NCBI RefSeq assembly: GCF_028372415.1
Contig: NC_092878.1
Location: 136,828,750-136,892,749, forward strand
Direction: 5' to 3'
Source: Notamacropus eugenii
Lineage: Eukaryota > Chordata > Mammalia > Diprotodontia > Macropodidae
Length of the DNA stretch: 64,000 nt
Position numbers and translations under genes: made by a program. Numbering within the stretch: position 1 is the first letter of the stretch; every line of letters starts with the position of its first letter. A model generated the notes under the pieces. That model was not told the origin of the DNA, made no database searches, and worked only from the letters and a program-made list of their open reading frames with translations. This document shows positions 37,495 through 48,954 of the stretch, one piece after another.

Positions 37495-37745
37495 TAGTTC
37501 ACTCATTTTAGTCATGTTGAACTTTTTGTGACCCCATTTGGGGTTTTCTTGGTAAAGACACTGGACTGGTTTGTCATTTCCTTCTCTAGCTCATTTTATA
37601 GGTGAGGAAACTGAGGCAAACAGGGTTCAGTGACTTGCCCTGGGTCACACAGCTAGTAAGTGTGTGAGTCCAGCTTTGAACCCAGGAAGAATAGCCTTCC
37701 TACCTCTAGGCTTAGCACTCTATTCACTGTATCACCTAGCTACCC
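37495..37745 (-). mobile_element. MAR1-like SINE, near complete
   Basis: Complement begins GGGTAGCTAGGTGATACAGT and includes CTAGCTGTGTGACCCAGGGC, the AAATGAG...CAAGAAAACCCCAAATGG body and a tail like GGGTCACAAAAAGTTCAACA, a tail type shared with RTE/BovB LINEs. Confidence 0.8.
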
Positions 37746-37964
37746 AAGCAGAGGAAAATAAAATAATATAAGCAAAGGTTTTGCTAGAGTTCAATTCTTC
37801 CATTAGGAAACAATTTTTAACAAGATAAGGAATATGTTTTGATCTCATCAGAGGAAAGGTGGAAAAGGAGAATCTAATAGCCAGTGATTGGCTAGGGAGG
37901 GGAGAGTAAGCCATATCTTTCTTATTTTACTCATCCTCCCTTCACTTCTACCTAACTTGTCTCC

Positions 37965-37968
<4 letters not shown>

Positions 37969-38036
<68 letters not shown>
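37969..38036. repeat. (CT)34 microsatellite
   Basis: Pure 68-bp dinucleotide tract followed by imperfect CTCTGT/CTGT repeats to about 38100. It creates spurious Ser/Leu and Arg/Glu frames on both strands. Confidence 0.97.
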
Positions 38037-38040
<4 letters not shown>

Positions 38041-38264
38041 CCCTCTCTGTCACTCTCTGTCTCTGTCTCTGTCCATCTGTCTGTCTGTCTCTCTCTCCCC
38101 CCCACTCCTCTCTCCCCTTCTTCTTTTAAAAAATTATAAATACCTTTTGTTGTTATGACATATAAATTTCTGAAGATAGCTTTTCCCGAAACCATTGCTA
38201 GTAATAAAAGATTTAAAAAGAAAATGAAAAAAGTAATTCAGCAAATGCAACACATTGACAATGT

Positions 38265-38500
38265 TGGACTATATTTGTATCTATACACACACATATACAT
38301 ATATTGTTACTATATATTATATACTATGTATACACATACATATATAATACATATCTGTATATCTTTCAAATTTTCCCCCAGTCAACCATTTCCCATCCTA
38401 TCCTATTTGCATTGATTTTGTTCATGAAAAAGCTAAGTTCATTATATATAACCACATATATAATATACACAAATACATACATATGAATAAGTAAATATAT
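38265..38500. repeat. AT/AC-rich simple sequence
   Basis: ATAC/TATA-rich DNA interrupted by a short unique segment. A (TTCC)n run follows at 38579-38600. Confidence 0.85.
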
Positions 38501-38639
38501 AATATTCCATACTATGGTACCCTATCTTTTCAATGAAAGGAAGAAAATGCATTTCCTTTCTTTCTCCCTCCCTACCTCCCTCCTTCCTTCCTTCCTTCCA
38601 TTCTGACAGTCTGGTTTCTTAGAAGGGTCTTCATTCTGG

Positions 38640-38960
38640 TCTTACTCCCTGACACATACTCTTTGATCCAGTGACATTGCTTTCCGACTGTTCCATGAAC
38701 AAGACACTCCACCTCTTAGCTCTGGTCATCCTCTGACTGTCTTCCATGTCTGGAACACTCTCCCTCTCCATTCTGACTACTGACTCCCCTGGTTTCCATT
38801 GAGTTCCAACTAAAATCCCACCTTTGCTAACCCCCTTATTTCCAGTGTCTTTCCTCTGTTAATTATTTCCTGTCTATCTTGTATATAGCTTGTTTTGTAT
38901 ATACGTTTGCATGTTGCCTGCTTCGTTCTGTGGCAATCTCCAGATCAGTCTCCTAACACA
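38640..38960 (+). mobile_element. L2 LINE 3' region
   Basis: TCCATGTCTGGAACACTCTCC, ACTAAAATCCCACCTTTGC, TAATTATTTCCTGTCTATCT. Confidence 0.5.
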
Positions 38961-40837
38961 AAAGCAAAAACATGAAGTAAAAGGACTGAACCCTATTTTC
39001 ATGGACTGCTTTAGTAGTTTCGTGAAACCTATGAATGCATTTTCAGATTATATTTTTTAAAAAGCTTAATTGAAGGAAATGCTAAATTTGAGTTGGTGAT
39101 AAATGAAAGTAAAGATGTGCTTTTCCTTTGTCCAAGTTCACTGACCCCATGTTTTGGAACCCTTACCCCGGATGTCTAAATATTTTTCTCATGATGTTCT
39201 ATTTCCTTTTTATATCATATCTCAGATGTCTGAACCTTCCATCTAGATCCGGTTCCAAATTTTAGCATAATTGCATTAAAGTCTGTTCATTATAATAAAG
39301 GAATCATGTCTAATTTTCCTTTTCAAAAAAGATCTGTCTTGGCAATTAAAAAAAAAATCAGATTTAGAGTTGTACCAAGTCACCCATCAAGTGACCTACC
39401 TCAGGGTTAGGTCAAATTTGTCTTTTCAGACTGCTTTACTTCCTCTTGAGTTGCAATTCCCAAATTCAGTCTTTTATTTAATTTGAAGCGAGTCCATTTC
39501 TTTGAATTTCCATCTTATTGCTGGGTATTAGCCTGAGCCCATTAAGATGACTTAGATAATTTTGTTTAGCAAAATTGGAAGAAAGGGTGGAGTAGACTAC
39601 TTTTTGTTATGTTCAACTTCTTTAAGTACACCAAAATTGTTATACTCTGTGTGTGTGTTTGTGTGTATGTGTACACTAATTTAATGGACTTCCCTTCCAT
39701 CTATAGGTCAGAGTGTAGGTATTATACAGTTTATTGTTCCAGATCTATTGGGTAGATCAATTTCTTCCAAATTGTTATAGATTTCACTGAGGGAAGTTTA
39801 TTAAAGTTTCAGAAATCAATTCAATATTTCCAGTGTTGTCTGTGAAGAGGAACACTTGTAGAGTTTCACAATATTTCATCTGAATTCTATCCACAGTATC
39901 TTCTCTGGCAGTGTCAAGCTCCCTAGGTGAGCTTATTTCTCCCTGCTTTGTGTCTTTTCAATAAACATGTGTTTATACTGTTTTGTAGGCATTTAGTAAG
40001 GTTTAACCACCCTCCCCACTTTTCTCTTAAATGGAATGACCACTTTTTCATGAACATTGATATGATCTTGTTCAAATGTAATGTCTTCACCATGGTAATT
40101 GATGAGAACAGATGATTGTAGAAATGTCGGCAGACTCTTTGTTTTTCGTCTGGATTCTCATCTCTTAGCAAAGTGCCTGCCACTGAGTGGCTGCCTAACG
40201 CATCCTTGTGGAATGAATCTATTCCATCACAAAAATGTACATACTTATTTACATATTTGTTATCCTTCCACTTTCATCTACAATTGTTCTTGATTTAGTC
40301 TGCAACCAGTTTTGGTTTGCTTCCATGCCATAATAATTTAGTAAAAATAAATGAGATAGGAGGCATAAAAGTGGTAAAAAAGGAACTACATATTAACAAG
40401 GCATTATTATTTTACTAATCCAGTTGATCCTCCTCTAAAATTCTACTCCTGTCTCCATCAGAGTGTGTATTCTCAAAGGCTACATCAATAGAATGTAAAA
40501 CTCTGAAAAGTACTGCAAACAGCAAGCTTGGTAAAGAATTGTGCCTGTGTATCTGCTCTCGAAGGATGAATCTAACTTAATTCAGAGGTCTCATAACTGT
40601 AGGTGTGGTTATCAAGTAATTTTTTTTTTTTTGAGAGGAGCATGGGCATTCAAGAAAATAAGACTTCTGAGGCATGAGGGTCTGCTGTCTGTACCTGTAA
40701 GCGCAATGCCCACAATGATGGAGCCTCACTGCAAATAAAAAAATTCATCTAAAGACAATAAGATTTTAGTTAGCCTAGTTATTCATTGGCAGCAGTGTCT
40801 TACCCTTCCTTCTTTTTAAGTATGTCACATTATGCCC
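38961..40837. other. Intergenic, nothing recognised
   Basis: Unique-looking DNA with T-rich runs (T14 near 40620) and a short GT run at 39643-39672. Confidence 0.5.
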
Positions 40838-41455
40838 TACATGCACAAAATATTTATAGAAGCTCTTTTTGTGGTGGCCAAGAATTGGAAACTGAGGAGA
40901 TGCCCATCATTTGGGGAATGACTGAACAAGTTGTGGTATATGAATGTAATGGAACACTATCGTGCTATAAAAAATGAGGAGCAGGCAGACTTCAGAAAAA
41001 CTTGGAAAGTGTTACATGAACTGATGCAGAGTGAAATGAGCAGAATCAAGAGAACGTTGCAACATAGTAACAGTAACACTGTGTGATGACCAACTAGGAG
41101 ACACTTGGCTCTTCTCAGTAATAGATTCAAGACAATTTCAAGACTTATGATGGAAAATGCTGTCCATATCCAGAGAAAGAACTGATGGCGTCTGAATGCA
41201 GATCAAAGCAGACTATTTTCATTTCTTTATTTTTCATAGTTTTTTCCTTTGTTTTGTTTCTTCTTTCACAAATGACTCATTTGGAAATATGTTTTACATA
41301 ATTGTACACATATAATCTATATCAAATTGCTTACTTTCTTAGGTTAGGGGAAAGGGAGGGAGACGGAAAATTTGAAACTCAAAATTCTATAAAAAATGAA
41401 TGTTAAAAATTGTCTTTACATGTAATTGGAAAAAGAAAATAATATTTTAAAAAAA
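40838..41455 (+). mobile_element. L1 3' end
   Basis: ORF2 tail (TTTATAGAAGCTCTTTTTG, GAAACTGAGGAGATGCCCA, GGAACACTATCGTGC) followed by a 3' UTR with G-rich polypurine run and A-rich tail. It is 5'-truncated. The short open frame at 40786-40977 is part of this element, not a gene. Confidence 0.75.
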
Positions 41456-41664
41456 GCATGCCACCTTATACCAGCTACCAAAGTGGTCATGTAATTGCTT
41501 TCATCATATTTCAATATGTTTCATTTTGTCTCTGGTCCTTCATGGGACTTTCATAATTAGAGGGCTAACATGGTATCTCCACTATGTCATTCCTTAGTTT
41601 ATTAGAGAAATAAGGGATGTTTGAGCATGAGGAAGGGGTGGGAAGAAAGGGGAAGAATTTGGGA

Positions 41665-41795
41665 GGATAATTATATTGATATATTTTACTATATTATATT
41701 ATTATATTATATATTTATGCATATAATTATATTAGTATATTAGTAATAATATTAATTATAATTATTAATAATAAATTAATTAATATTAATAAAAA
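41665..41795. repeat. AT-rich low-complexity tract
   Basis: Almost pure A/T (TATTATATTATATTATT and TTAATAATAAATTAATT). Confidence 0.9.
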
Positions 41796-41859
41796 GGAGG
41801 CTGGAGCTTGGGGAGTATAAGGAGTACTTTAAGCTACAAAAAGAATGATCAAGTAGTAA

Positions 41860-42095
41860 CAGTTTGCATTTATCATGGATTTTAAGGTTTGCGAAGCACT
41901 TTATTCATTATCTCATTAAATCCTCACAAAACCCCAGTAAGGTTGATGCTATTACTATCTCCACTTTACAGATGAGGGAACTGAGGCTAAGGGAGGACAA
42001 ATGACTTGCCTAGGATCAAACAGCTAGTAAATTTCTGAGGCAAGGTTCAAACTTGGGTCTTCTTGACTCCAAGTCCAATAGCACCTATTTATTTG
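41860..42095 (-). mobile_element. MIR-related SINE, antisense
   Basis: ACTTTACAGATGAGGGAACT, GACTTGCCTAGGATCAAACAG, GTTCAAACTTGGGTCTTC. Confidence 0.75.
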
Positions 42096-42149
42096 CCCCA
42101 GTGATTGGAAAACTAAGAGAGATCAATCCCAAACTCTCTTAATGCTAAT

Positions 42150-42275
42150 GCTTTCGCTCTTGATCATCTCTAGTTTGTCCTGAACATATCTGGTTTGTAC
42201 ATAGTTGTTTGCATGTTGCCCTAAATGTCTTTTGTCTTTCTTTGTATTTATATACTTAGCACAGTGCCTGACACA
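42150..42275 (+). mobile_element. L2 LINE 3' end
   Basis: TAGCACAGTGCCTGACACATAG preceded by TTGTTTGCATGTTGCCC. Confidence 0.5.
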
Positions 42276-42340
42276 TAGTTGTTATTGAGTTGTTTCAATT
42301 GTGTCTGACTCTCTGTGACTCCATTTGAAACAGAGAGAAT
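42275..42340 (-). mobile_element. SINE tail fragment, antisense
   Basis: GTTTCAATTGTGTCTGACTC ... GTGACTCCATTTGAAACAG is the RTE-like SINE tail. Confidence 0.5.
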
Positions 42341-42474
42341 ACACACACACACGGGTATAGAAATACATTTTACCTAATAGTGAAATAAGAAGGAAAAGAG
42401 AGACAGCGAAGAAGTATTATAGAAGGTAGATTAAAGGAGGGGTCAGTCCTAAGCAAAACAAGTTCTAAGTACGT

Positions 42475-42855
42475 ACGAAAATGCTACATCATTTTGAGGA
42501 GGCAAAGAACGAGAATTTGAGGGCCGTCTATCAATTAGAGAATGGATGAACAAATTATGATACATAAATGTGACGGACTATTTTACTGAACCTTTATCAG
42601 TGTAATGATCAGTCACAGTTCCAGAGGATTAATGATGAAGCATGCCACCCACCTCCTAATACAGAGGTGAAGGACTCAGAATACAGAATGAGATTTTTTT
42701 GTTTTTTAGGACCAGGGCCAATGTGGAAATTTGTTTTGATTGACTATACGTGGTAATGGATTTTCTTGTTTCTTGTGCTTTCAGTATTGGGGTGGGGTAG
42801 GATGAGAGGTTGAGAAGGCAGGTATTGGTTGATTAAAACAAAATGTATTTTAAAA
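42475..42855 (+). mobile_element. L1 3' end, diverged subfamily
   Basis: Contains TATCAATTAGAGAATGGATG ... ATGCCACCCACCTCC ... CAGAGGTGAAGGACTC, a variant L1 tail also seen at 42856-43135 and 48955-49570, ending in an A-rich stretch. Confidence 0.55.
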
Positions 42856-43135
42856 AATGGAGAACTCTGAACAACACAATGACCAACTATGATTCCTGAA
42901 TGCTGAAACATGTTGCCCACCTCTTGACAGAGAGGTGAGGGACTCAGAGTGCACTTTGAGACATAATTTTTTTTCAAGACATGGTCAATAAGAAATTTTG
43001 TTTTGCTTGAATATACATACTTGTGATAGGGGTTTGCTTTTCTTGCTTTCTCAGTGAGGGAGGAGGCGGGAAGTAGGAAGGAGGGAAGGCTGATCTTTGA
43101 AAATAAAATAAAATTTAATTAAAAAAAGTAAAATA
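42856..43135 (+). mobile_element. L1 3' end, diverged subfamily, second copy
   Basis: Repeats the same tail motifs (TGCTGAAACATGTTGCCCAC, ACAGAGAGGTGAGGGACTC) directly after the previous copy. It ends in a purine-rich run and AAAATAAAATTTAATTAAAA. Confidence 0.55.
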
Positions 43136-43559
43136 CCCCCCTCATTTTCTTCTTTGGAGGGAAACAGGATTTTCAAGTTTACACCTGAACTTGGGCAAAT
43201 GTTGTTTGAGTACGGAAATTCCTCTTTGAGAGCTGAGTCCTAACTAAAGATTCTCATCTCTGAGCTAGGAGGAATCTGCCATGATTTCATAGAACTTCTG
43301 GCATTTTCCCCTTTCAGGATATTCTGAGAATAACTAACACCTTTCCTATCCTCAGCAACTGAAATCGTTCATTGGTTTTCTCAAGAGGTAAACTGGTAGC
43401 AACTAATGAATCAAAATTAAATTTTTTTTTCAGGTAATCAGAAGCCAGTTCTGGGGACAAATTTGTTGTGTTTCCATCCTGGAAAACATGTTACACATGA
43501 AGGTGAGATATAAATAAGACATAAAATAAAAATAATAAAAGGAATTGGTAATTGAGGAA

Positions 43560-43745
43560 ACCAGCTTTGGTTACTTTGGTTGTTTGGCTGTTTCATTGCT
43601 GTTTGATTCTTTGTGACACCATTTAAGGTTTTCTTTGCAAATATACTGGAATCGTTTGCTATTTCTTTCTCCATTTCTTTTACAGATGAGGAAACTGAAG
43701 AAAACGGGGTTAAGTGACTTGCCCAGAGTCACATAGCTGTTATAA
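43560..43745 (-). mobile_element. MAR1-like SINE fragment, antisense
   Basis: GTGACACCATTTAAGGTTTTC ... CAGATGAGGAAACTGAAG ... GACTTGCCCAGAGTCACATAG. The tRNA-like head is missing. Confidence 0.65.
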
Positions 43746-43782
43746 AGTGCTTTGTAAACCTTAAGGCACTATGTGAGTGTAG

Positions 43783-43918
43783 CCATCATCACTATCAGCA
43801 TCACCACCACCACCATCATCATCATCATCTTCATCCTCCTCCTCCTTATCATGACCATCATCATCATCGTCATTGTCATCATCGTCGTCGTCATCATCAT
43901 CATCATCATCATCACTAC
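43783..43918. repeat. Compound (CAT/CAC/CGT)n trinucleotide repeat
   Basis: About 136 bp of ATC-type triplets with CAC, CTC and CGT variants. Its frames read poly-Asp, poly-Met or poly-Ile. None is a gene. Confidence 0.95.
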
Positions 43919-43984
43919 TATCTTTGAGGCAGCAGGAAAATATGTCTTTCTCATACGTATACCATAGATTCATTTCATTTTCAT

Positions 43985-44110
43985 TGGCTCATGAGATCAT
44001 ACATTGAGAGGTAGAAAGGACCTTAAATTTATCTAGTCCAACATCCTCTCTTTATAGATGAGGAAACAGAGACTCATACTGGTTAAGTGAGTTGGTCAAG
44101 GTCTTTAAAT
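43985..44110 (-). mobile_element. MIR-related SINE fragment, antisense
   Basis: CTTTATAGATGAGGAAACAG ... GGTTAAGTGAGTTGGTCAAGG. Confidence 0.6.
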
Positions 44111-44200
44111 TAGAGGGAAGAAAGGGGAGACTGGATATAGGGAAACTGGTCAAGAAAGGAAAGGTCAGTAAAGCATAAATGGGATAGTAAGGGTCTAAAA

Positions 44201-44395
44201 CAGTGGTATCAAGCTGAAAAAAAATTGACCCCATTATATATGGTGGCACATTGACTTAGAAAACCACATATTAATATTGTCTATGTTTTATTGTATTTTT
44301 ATTTATTTTCTTAGGTATTTCCTAATACATTGCAATCTAGTTCAGGACACTTGAGAACCTTGTGACAGCCAGTAAACTGAAGGTCTGACACTTTG
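44201..44395. mobile_element. Complete hAT-type MITE
   Basis: 195 bp with inverted ends CAGTGGTATCAAGCT (left) and, on the complement, CAAAGTGTCAGACCT (right). The flanking 8-bp duplication is GTCTAAAA (44193-44200) and GTCTAGAG (44396-44403), two mismatches. 8-bp duplications and CAGTGGTGTCAAA-like ends are typical of hAT elements. No coding capacity. Confidence 0.65.
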
Positions 44396-44599
44396 GTCTA
44401 GAGTAGGGATGTAGTAATTATTACAATGTTTATACATTGAAGTATTACATATTTCTTTCCACTGAAGAGTGACAGATCTCAGGCACCTCCAAGGAGACCT
44501 CTGACATCTATCTGACTAAAGCAAGGCTGGAAGGATGTAAGAGCAAGCAAAATGGGATTTTTGTTGTTTTCTTTTTGGAGTTCAGTTTCCCAGGCTCAT

Positions 44600-45050
44600 T
44601 GAAAACATGTAAAGGATTTATCTCCTTTAAACCCTAATGGTTCACAGCTGTGCTGAGTTATGTAGGTTTCCGGTCTACTGACTCTGAGCCAATCAGCAGC
44701 TGAGTCTTTGTTATATATACTGGGAGGTTGGTATTTTGCTTTGGAGGTTCACTTATGAGAAGGATCTTTTGATTCCCTGGCCAGGACTATGAGTAGCTGT
44801 TTGTTAAGAACCCCCAACTACTCAGAGGTTTGTGCTCTCCCATCCGGTGGTGTATGTAGGTGGTTGTATTACTCTATCAGACAGTTGGAGCCCTATCTGT
44901 TGATCTTTGTGCTAATTTCTCTGCTTGTATTTTCTCCACATTCAGGGTGTTGACCATTCCCCTGACCTAGTGAATGACTTATATATGTTTAATTAAAGAC
45001 AGATTGTTAACCCCTTTCAAGAGTGTCTTTCCTTATAAAGCAGATAAAAG
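44600..45050 (+). mobile_element. Candidate old solo LTR
   Basis: Shows CCAAT (44689-44693), TATA box TTATATATAC (44711-44720) and a late ATTAAA signal, in LTR-like order and spacing. Ends and duplications were not resolved, so this is a pattern call only. Confidence 0.3.
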
Positions 45051-45092
45051 AACCCGTGCTAGCAGGCCTTCCTGGATCACCTTAATACAAGG

Positions 45093-45190
45093 ATTTGTTC
45101 TGTAAAACTTGGACTCAGTCAAAAGACCATGCCCAAAGACCTAGAACATCACATATGGCCTTGAGGATGCAGGTTCCTCACCACTGGATT
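45093..45190. repeat. hAT-like DNA transposon end fragment, second copy
   Basis: TTGTTCTGTAAAACTTGGAC ... GACCTAGAACATCACATATGG ... GCAGGTTCCTCACC, collinear with 2325-2422. Confidence 0.5.
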
Positions 45191-45394
45191 AAAAGATATA
45201 AACCTCACCTTTTTGGCCAGTTATGTAGCACATTGAGACATACAACCTAATACTCCCTCAAACTCCTGGATAGAATAGGTCCTAAATCCTGAAAGAATCT
45301 CTTGGTAATCTGATTTCTCTTGTGTGATCTTTACTCAGGTAGATAAATCAGCTGTCCCCAATATTGTGCAATTTGGACCCATGTTGTTGTAATT

Positions 45395-45670
45395 TGTCCT
45401 TTGTTCTCAAAGAGGATCAATGACCTCAGGAGAGTGATGTCTTGACTTGCATTTAAGTGAGGCAGGACCATGGAAAGTCACCAGCCTTTCTCCTCTGGGA
45501 TCATTGGAGTCCTTTGGCAAAATGCAGATCAGAATGACTGGAGATGGTCCAAGAGGCAGTGGGAGATCTTAGCCTTTTTAAGCTAAGGTCTTTCCCAGGT
45601 CTTGGTTTGTCTGAGGCAACACCCATTTAGTAGTTAAAAGCTAGGTAAGAGCTGAGGCAAAAGATGAGCT
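45395..45670 (-). mobile_element. RTE-tailed SINE body, antisense
   Basis: GTCCTTTGTTCTCAAAGAGG ... AAGTGAGGCAGGACCATGG ... GAGGCAACACCCATTTAGTA, the same family as 10100-10390. Confidence 0.65.
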
Positions 45671-45739
45671 TCAAAAAAGAGTCAATCTGGGTGGACCCAT
45701 GGAGGATATTAAAAAGGAGATATTGTCATGTTGTGTAAA

Positions 45740-45930
45740 GATATTTGAACTTGGAGTCATAGGCTCTGAGTTCATATCCTGATTCTGCCCCCAGTAACCA
45801 TGAACAAGTCAATCTCTCTGGATTAATCTCTCTGGGCTTCACTTACCTTGTCTGGAAAATGAGGAGATTGAATGAGTCAACCTCCAACGTTTCTTCCATC
45901 CAGACATCTATGATCCCATGATCCTGAGTA
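45740..45930 (+). mobile_element. MIR-related SINE
   Basis: GAACAAGTCAATCTCTCTGG ... GGAAAATGAGGAGATTGAAT ... CATCTATGATCCCATGATCC. Confidence 0.65.
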
Positions 45931-46039
45931 TTTTTCCTGGAGATCTGACTCTGATTCCTTCCCCTCCCTCAAAGAAAAAAATCTGGAAAAGGAGGTGGCT
46001 CAATTACATGATTTCAAAGGTCCCTTCCAAAAATCTAAA

Positions 46040-46260
46040 CTGGAAACAGCTGGCTGGCACAGTAGACTAATAGATGAAGTCAGACTGAAGGTTGAATCGT
46101 GACTCACATACTTCTTAGTTGTGTGACCCTGGGCAACTCACTTAGCATATCTTAGCCTCAGTTTCCTCATTTATAAAACACCTTGCTGTGAGAATCAAAT
46201 GAGACAACATATGTAAAGTAATTTGCAAACCTCCACAAATGTTAATCATTTGGTAAGGTT
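46040..46260 (+). mobile_element. MIR/Ther-1 CORE-SINE
   Basis: TTAGTTGTGTGACCCTGGGC, TTAGCCTCAGTTTCCTCATT, GAGAATCAAATGAGACAACA. Confidence 0.75.
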
Positions 46261-46434
46261 AATCACTTCGATAACTGTTGGAGTGGAAAAATTCATCTTT
46301 TCACGTTGTCAATTATTCAGTTTTATATCTGACTAGGAACTGGCAAACGCTAGATCTTCTCTGACATAACTATTCAATCAGCATACTTTATTAGACTAAT
46401 TCTGCTCAGAATTTGAGTGGATTTTCTTTAGGAG

Positions 46435-46648
46435 GAAGACCTACCAATACTACTACTAGGTCTGTATCCCTAAAGAGATAAAACACAAAGAGGAAAATGA
46501 TCTATATGTACACAAATATTTATAGCAGCTCTTTTCCAGTGGCAAAGAATTAGAAACTGAGGGGATGTCTATCATTGGGAAATGACTGAACAAATTGTGG
46601 CATGTAGTTTTGATGGAATACTATTGTGCTTTAAGAAATGAGGAGCAG
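46435..46648 (+). mobile_element. Older L1 3' end, left half
   Basis: ORF2 tail sequence of marsupial L1 (ATTTATAGCAGCTCTTTT ... GAAACTGAGGGGATG ... GGAATACTATTGTGCT), broken at AAGAAATGAGGAGCAG by the younger L1. It continues at 47580. Confidence 0.75.
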
Positions 46649-47566
46649 CTAAATCACTATTGATTAGAGAGATGCAAATCAAAACAACTCTGAGGTACCA
46701 CATCACACCTATCAGATTGGCTAACATGACAAAACAGGAAGATGATAAATGTTGGAGAATATGTGGGAGAGTTGGAACACTAATTCGTTGTTGCTTGAAC
46801 TGTGAGCTGATCCAGTCATTCTGGAGAGCAATTTGGAACTATGCCCAAAGGGCTACAAAAATGTGCATACCTTTTGACCCAGCAATAGTGCTTCTAGGAC
46901 TGTATCCCCAAGAGATTATAAAAATGGGAAAGGGTCTCACATGTACAAAAATTTTTATAGCAGCTTTCTTTATGGTGGCCCAAAACTGGAAATCAAGGGG
47001 ATGCCCATCAATCGGGGAATGAATGAATAAATTGTGGTATATGAATGTAATGGAATACTATTGTGTTATATGAAATGATGAACAGGAAGACTTCAGAGAG
47101 GCCTGGAAAGACTTATATGATCTGATACTGAGTGAAAGGAGCAGAACCAGGAAAACTTTGTACACAGCAACAACCACAGTGTTTGAGGAATTTTTCTGGT
47201 AGACTTAGTGCTTCATTGCAATACAAGGACTTAAAAAATTCCCCCAGTGGTCTCTTAGGGCAAAATGCTTTGCACATCCAGAGATAGAATTATGAAATTC
47301 GATCACCCAATGAAGCAGACCATTTTCTTTTGTATTATGTTTTGGTTTGTTTTATAATTTCTCCCATTATTTCAATTTTTCTATGCAATATGACCAAGGT
47401 GAAAATGTATTTAATAGAAACGTATGTATAGCACCTATTTAAAATTGTATGCCATCTCAGAGAGGGAGTGGGGAATGAGGGGGGAGGGAGAGAAAAAAAT
47501 CTAAGATATATGGAAGTGATTACAGAACACTGAAAATAAATAAATAAATAAAAATTAAAAAAAAAA
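46649..47566 (+). mobile_element. L1 3' fragment (ORF2 C-terminus to poly-A) inserted in an older L1
   Basis: 918 bp, 5'-truncated. It contains a degenerate ORF2 C-terminal frame: C-W-R-I-C-G-R-V-G-T-L-I-R-C-C-L-N-C-E-L-I-Q-S-F-W, then P-F-D-P-A-I-V-L-L-G-L-Y-P, the Cys-rich tail of L1 ORF2p. It ends in a 3' UTR with a G-rich tract and (AAAT)n/poly-A. Flanking duplications AAGAAATGAGGAGCAG (46633-46648) and AAGAAATGAGCAG (47567-47579) differ by a 3-bp slip. The flanks are one older L1 3' end. Confidence 0.8.
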
Positions 47567-47579
47567 AAGAAATGAGCAG

Positions 47580-48020
47580 GATGCTCTCAGAAAATCCTGG
47601 AAAGACTTACATAAGCTGACACAAAATGAAATACAAACTAGCAATATTATAAGATGATCAGCTGTGAATGACTTAGCTGTTCTCAGCAATACAATGATCT
47701 AAGACAACTCTGAAAGATTTACAATGAAAAATGCTATCCATCCCTGGAGAAAGAACTGATGGTATCTGAATACAGATTGAAGCATAGTTTTTAAACTTTC
47801 TTTATATTTCTCGAAGTTTTTTTCACAACATGACTAATATGGAAATGTTTACATGAACACACATGTATAACCTATATAATATTGCTTGCCTTCTTAATGA
47901 GGGGAGCTGGGAAGGGAGGAAGGGTGAGAATTTGGAATTCAAAGTTTTAAAAACAAATGTTAATTGTTTTTACATGTAACTGGGGAAAAATAAAATACTA
48001 AATAAATTTAACAAAAAAAA
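47580..48020 (+). mobile_element. Older L1 3' end, right half
   Basis: Resumes the L1 tail (CTCAGAAAATCCTGGAAAGAC ... GAAAGAACTGATGG), with the 3' UTR polypurine tract and A-rich end at about 48015. Confidence 0.75.
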
Positions 48021-48706
48021 GAAAGAGGGATGGAGAGAGCAGATCTTAGATAGCAGGAAATGCAGTATGCTTTCCACCACCTCAGTTCTTCCACATAGGT
48101 CTAGAAAATGCACCAGATCAAATTCTTATGGGGAAATTCAAGGAAAGTCACAGTGAATCATTTTTTCTAGCCCAGATGGTACATGGAAGCAGAGAGGTCT
48201 GTGGACGCTGAGAAAGAGGAGAGAGTCTACACTTGAGCAAGAAGAGGTCCCACACGCATCCTAGGGCACTCCCCAGATCTCTTAGAATCAGAGGGCAAAG
48301 TGAAAATACAAACAATTCAGCAGTTACTTCCTGGGGAAAAAAACCCCAAATGAAAACTTCCAGGAACGTTAGAGTTGAAATTCAGAGCTTCCAAGTAAAA
48401 GAAAAAAAGACTTCGAGTAGTTAGAAAGATAGAATTCAGGTGCTGGGGAACCATAGTCAAGATCACATGCGATTTAGCAGCCTCTGCTTGGAAAAGGGAT
48501 AAATATGTGGTGGCAGAGGAGAGAAGGCCAAGGAGGATTAGGAAAAATTATCTCATTTAATCGAGGTGTGTAAGTAGACACTTGACCCACTTTCATCTGA
48601 AACAGACAAAAGAGTAAGGACTACCCATCTACAGACAGTTGGGTATAGAGATCATTTCACTCAGTAGTGAAATAAGAGGAAAAGGGGAAATAAAGAGCAA
48701 AGAAGG

Positions 48707-48940
48707 GAGGCAGCTAGATGCTTTAGTGGATAGGGCACTGGGACTGGAGTCAGGAATACTTGAGTTCAAATTCAGCCTCAGAAATTACTATCTCTATGAC
48801 CCTGGCCAATTCACTTTACTGCTATTTGCCTTAATCTTTTGGAGAAGGAAATGGAGAATCGTTCCTGTATCTTTGCCAAGAAAACACCATAACAGGACCA
48901 AGACATGGCTGATCAATTGAACAACAACAACAAAAAGGGA
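48707..48940 (+). mobile_element. MAR1-like SINE
   Basis: Head GGCAGCTAGATGCTTTAGTGG, GAGTTCAAATTCAGCCTCAG, then AAGAAAACACCATAACAGGA and a (CAA)n end. Confidence 0.7.
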
Positions 48941-48954
48941 AGGATTAGTTTTTG

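Noticed and set aside
37848-38195. Arg/Glu-rich and Ser/Leu-rich frames
   Set aside because: Translations of the (CT)34 microsatellite.
43761-43973. Poly-Asp, poly-Met and poly-Ile frames
   Set aside because: Translations of a trinucleotide microsatellite in different frames.
46660-47022. 120-codon frame with Cys-rich motif
   Set aside because: It is the decayed C-terminus of L1 ORF2, not a host gene.
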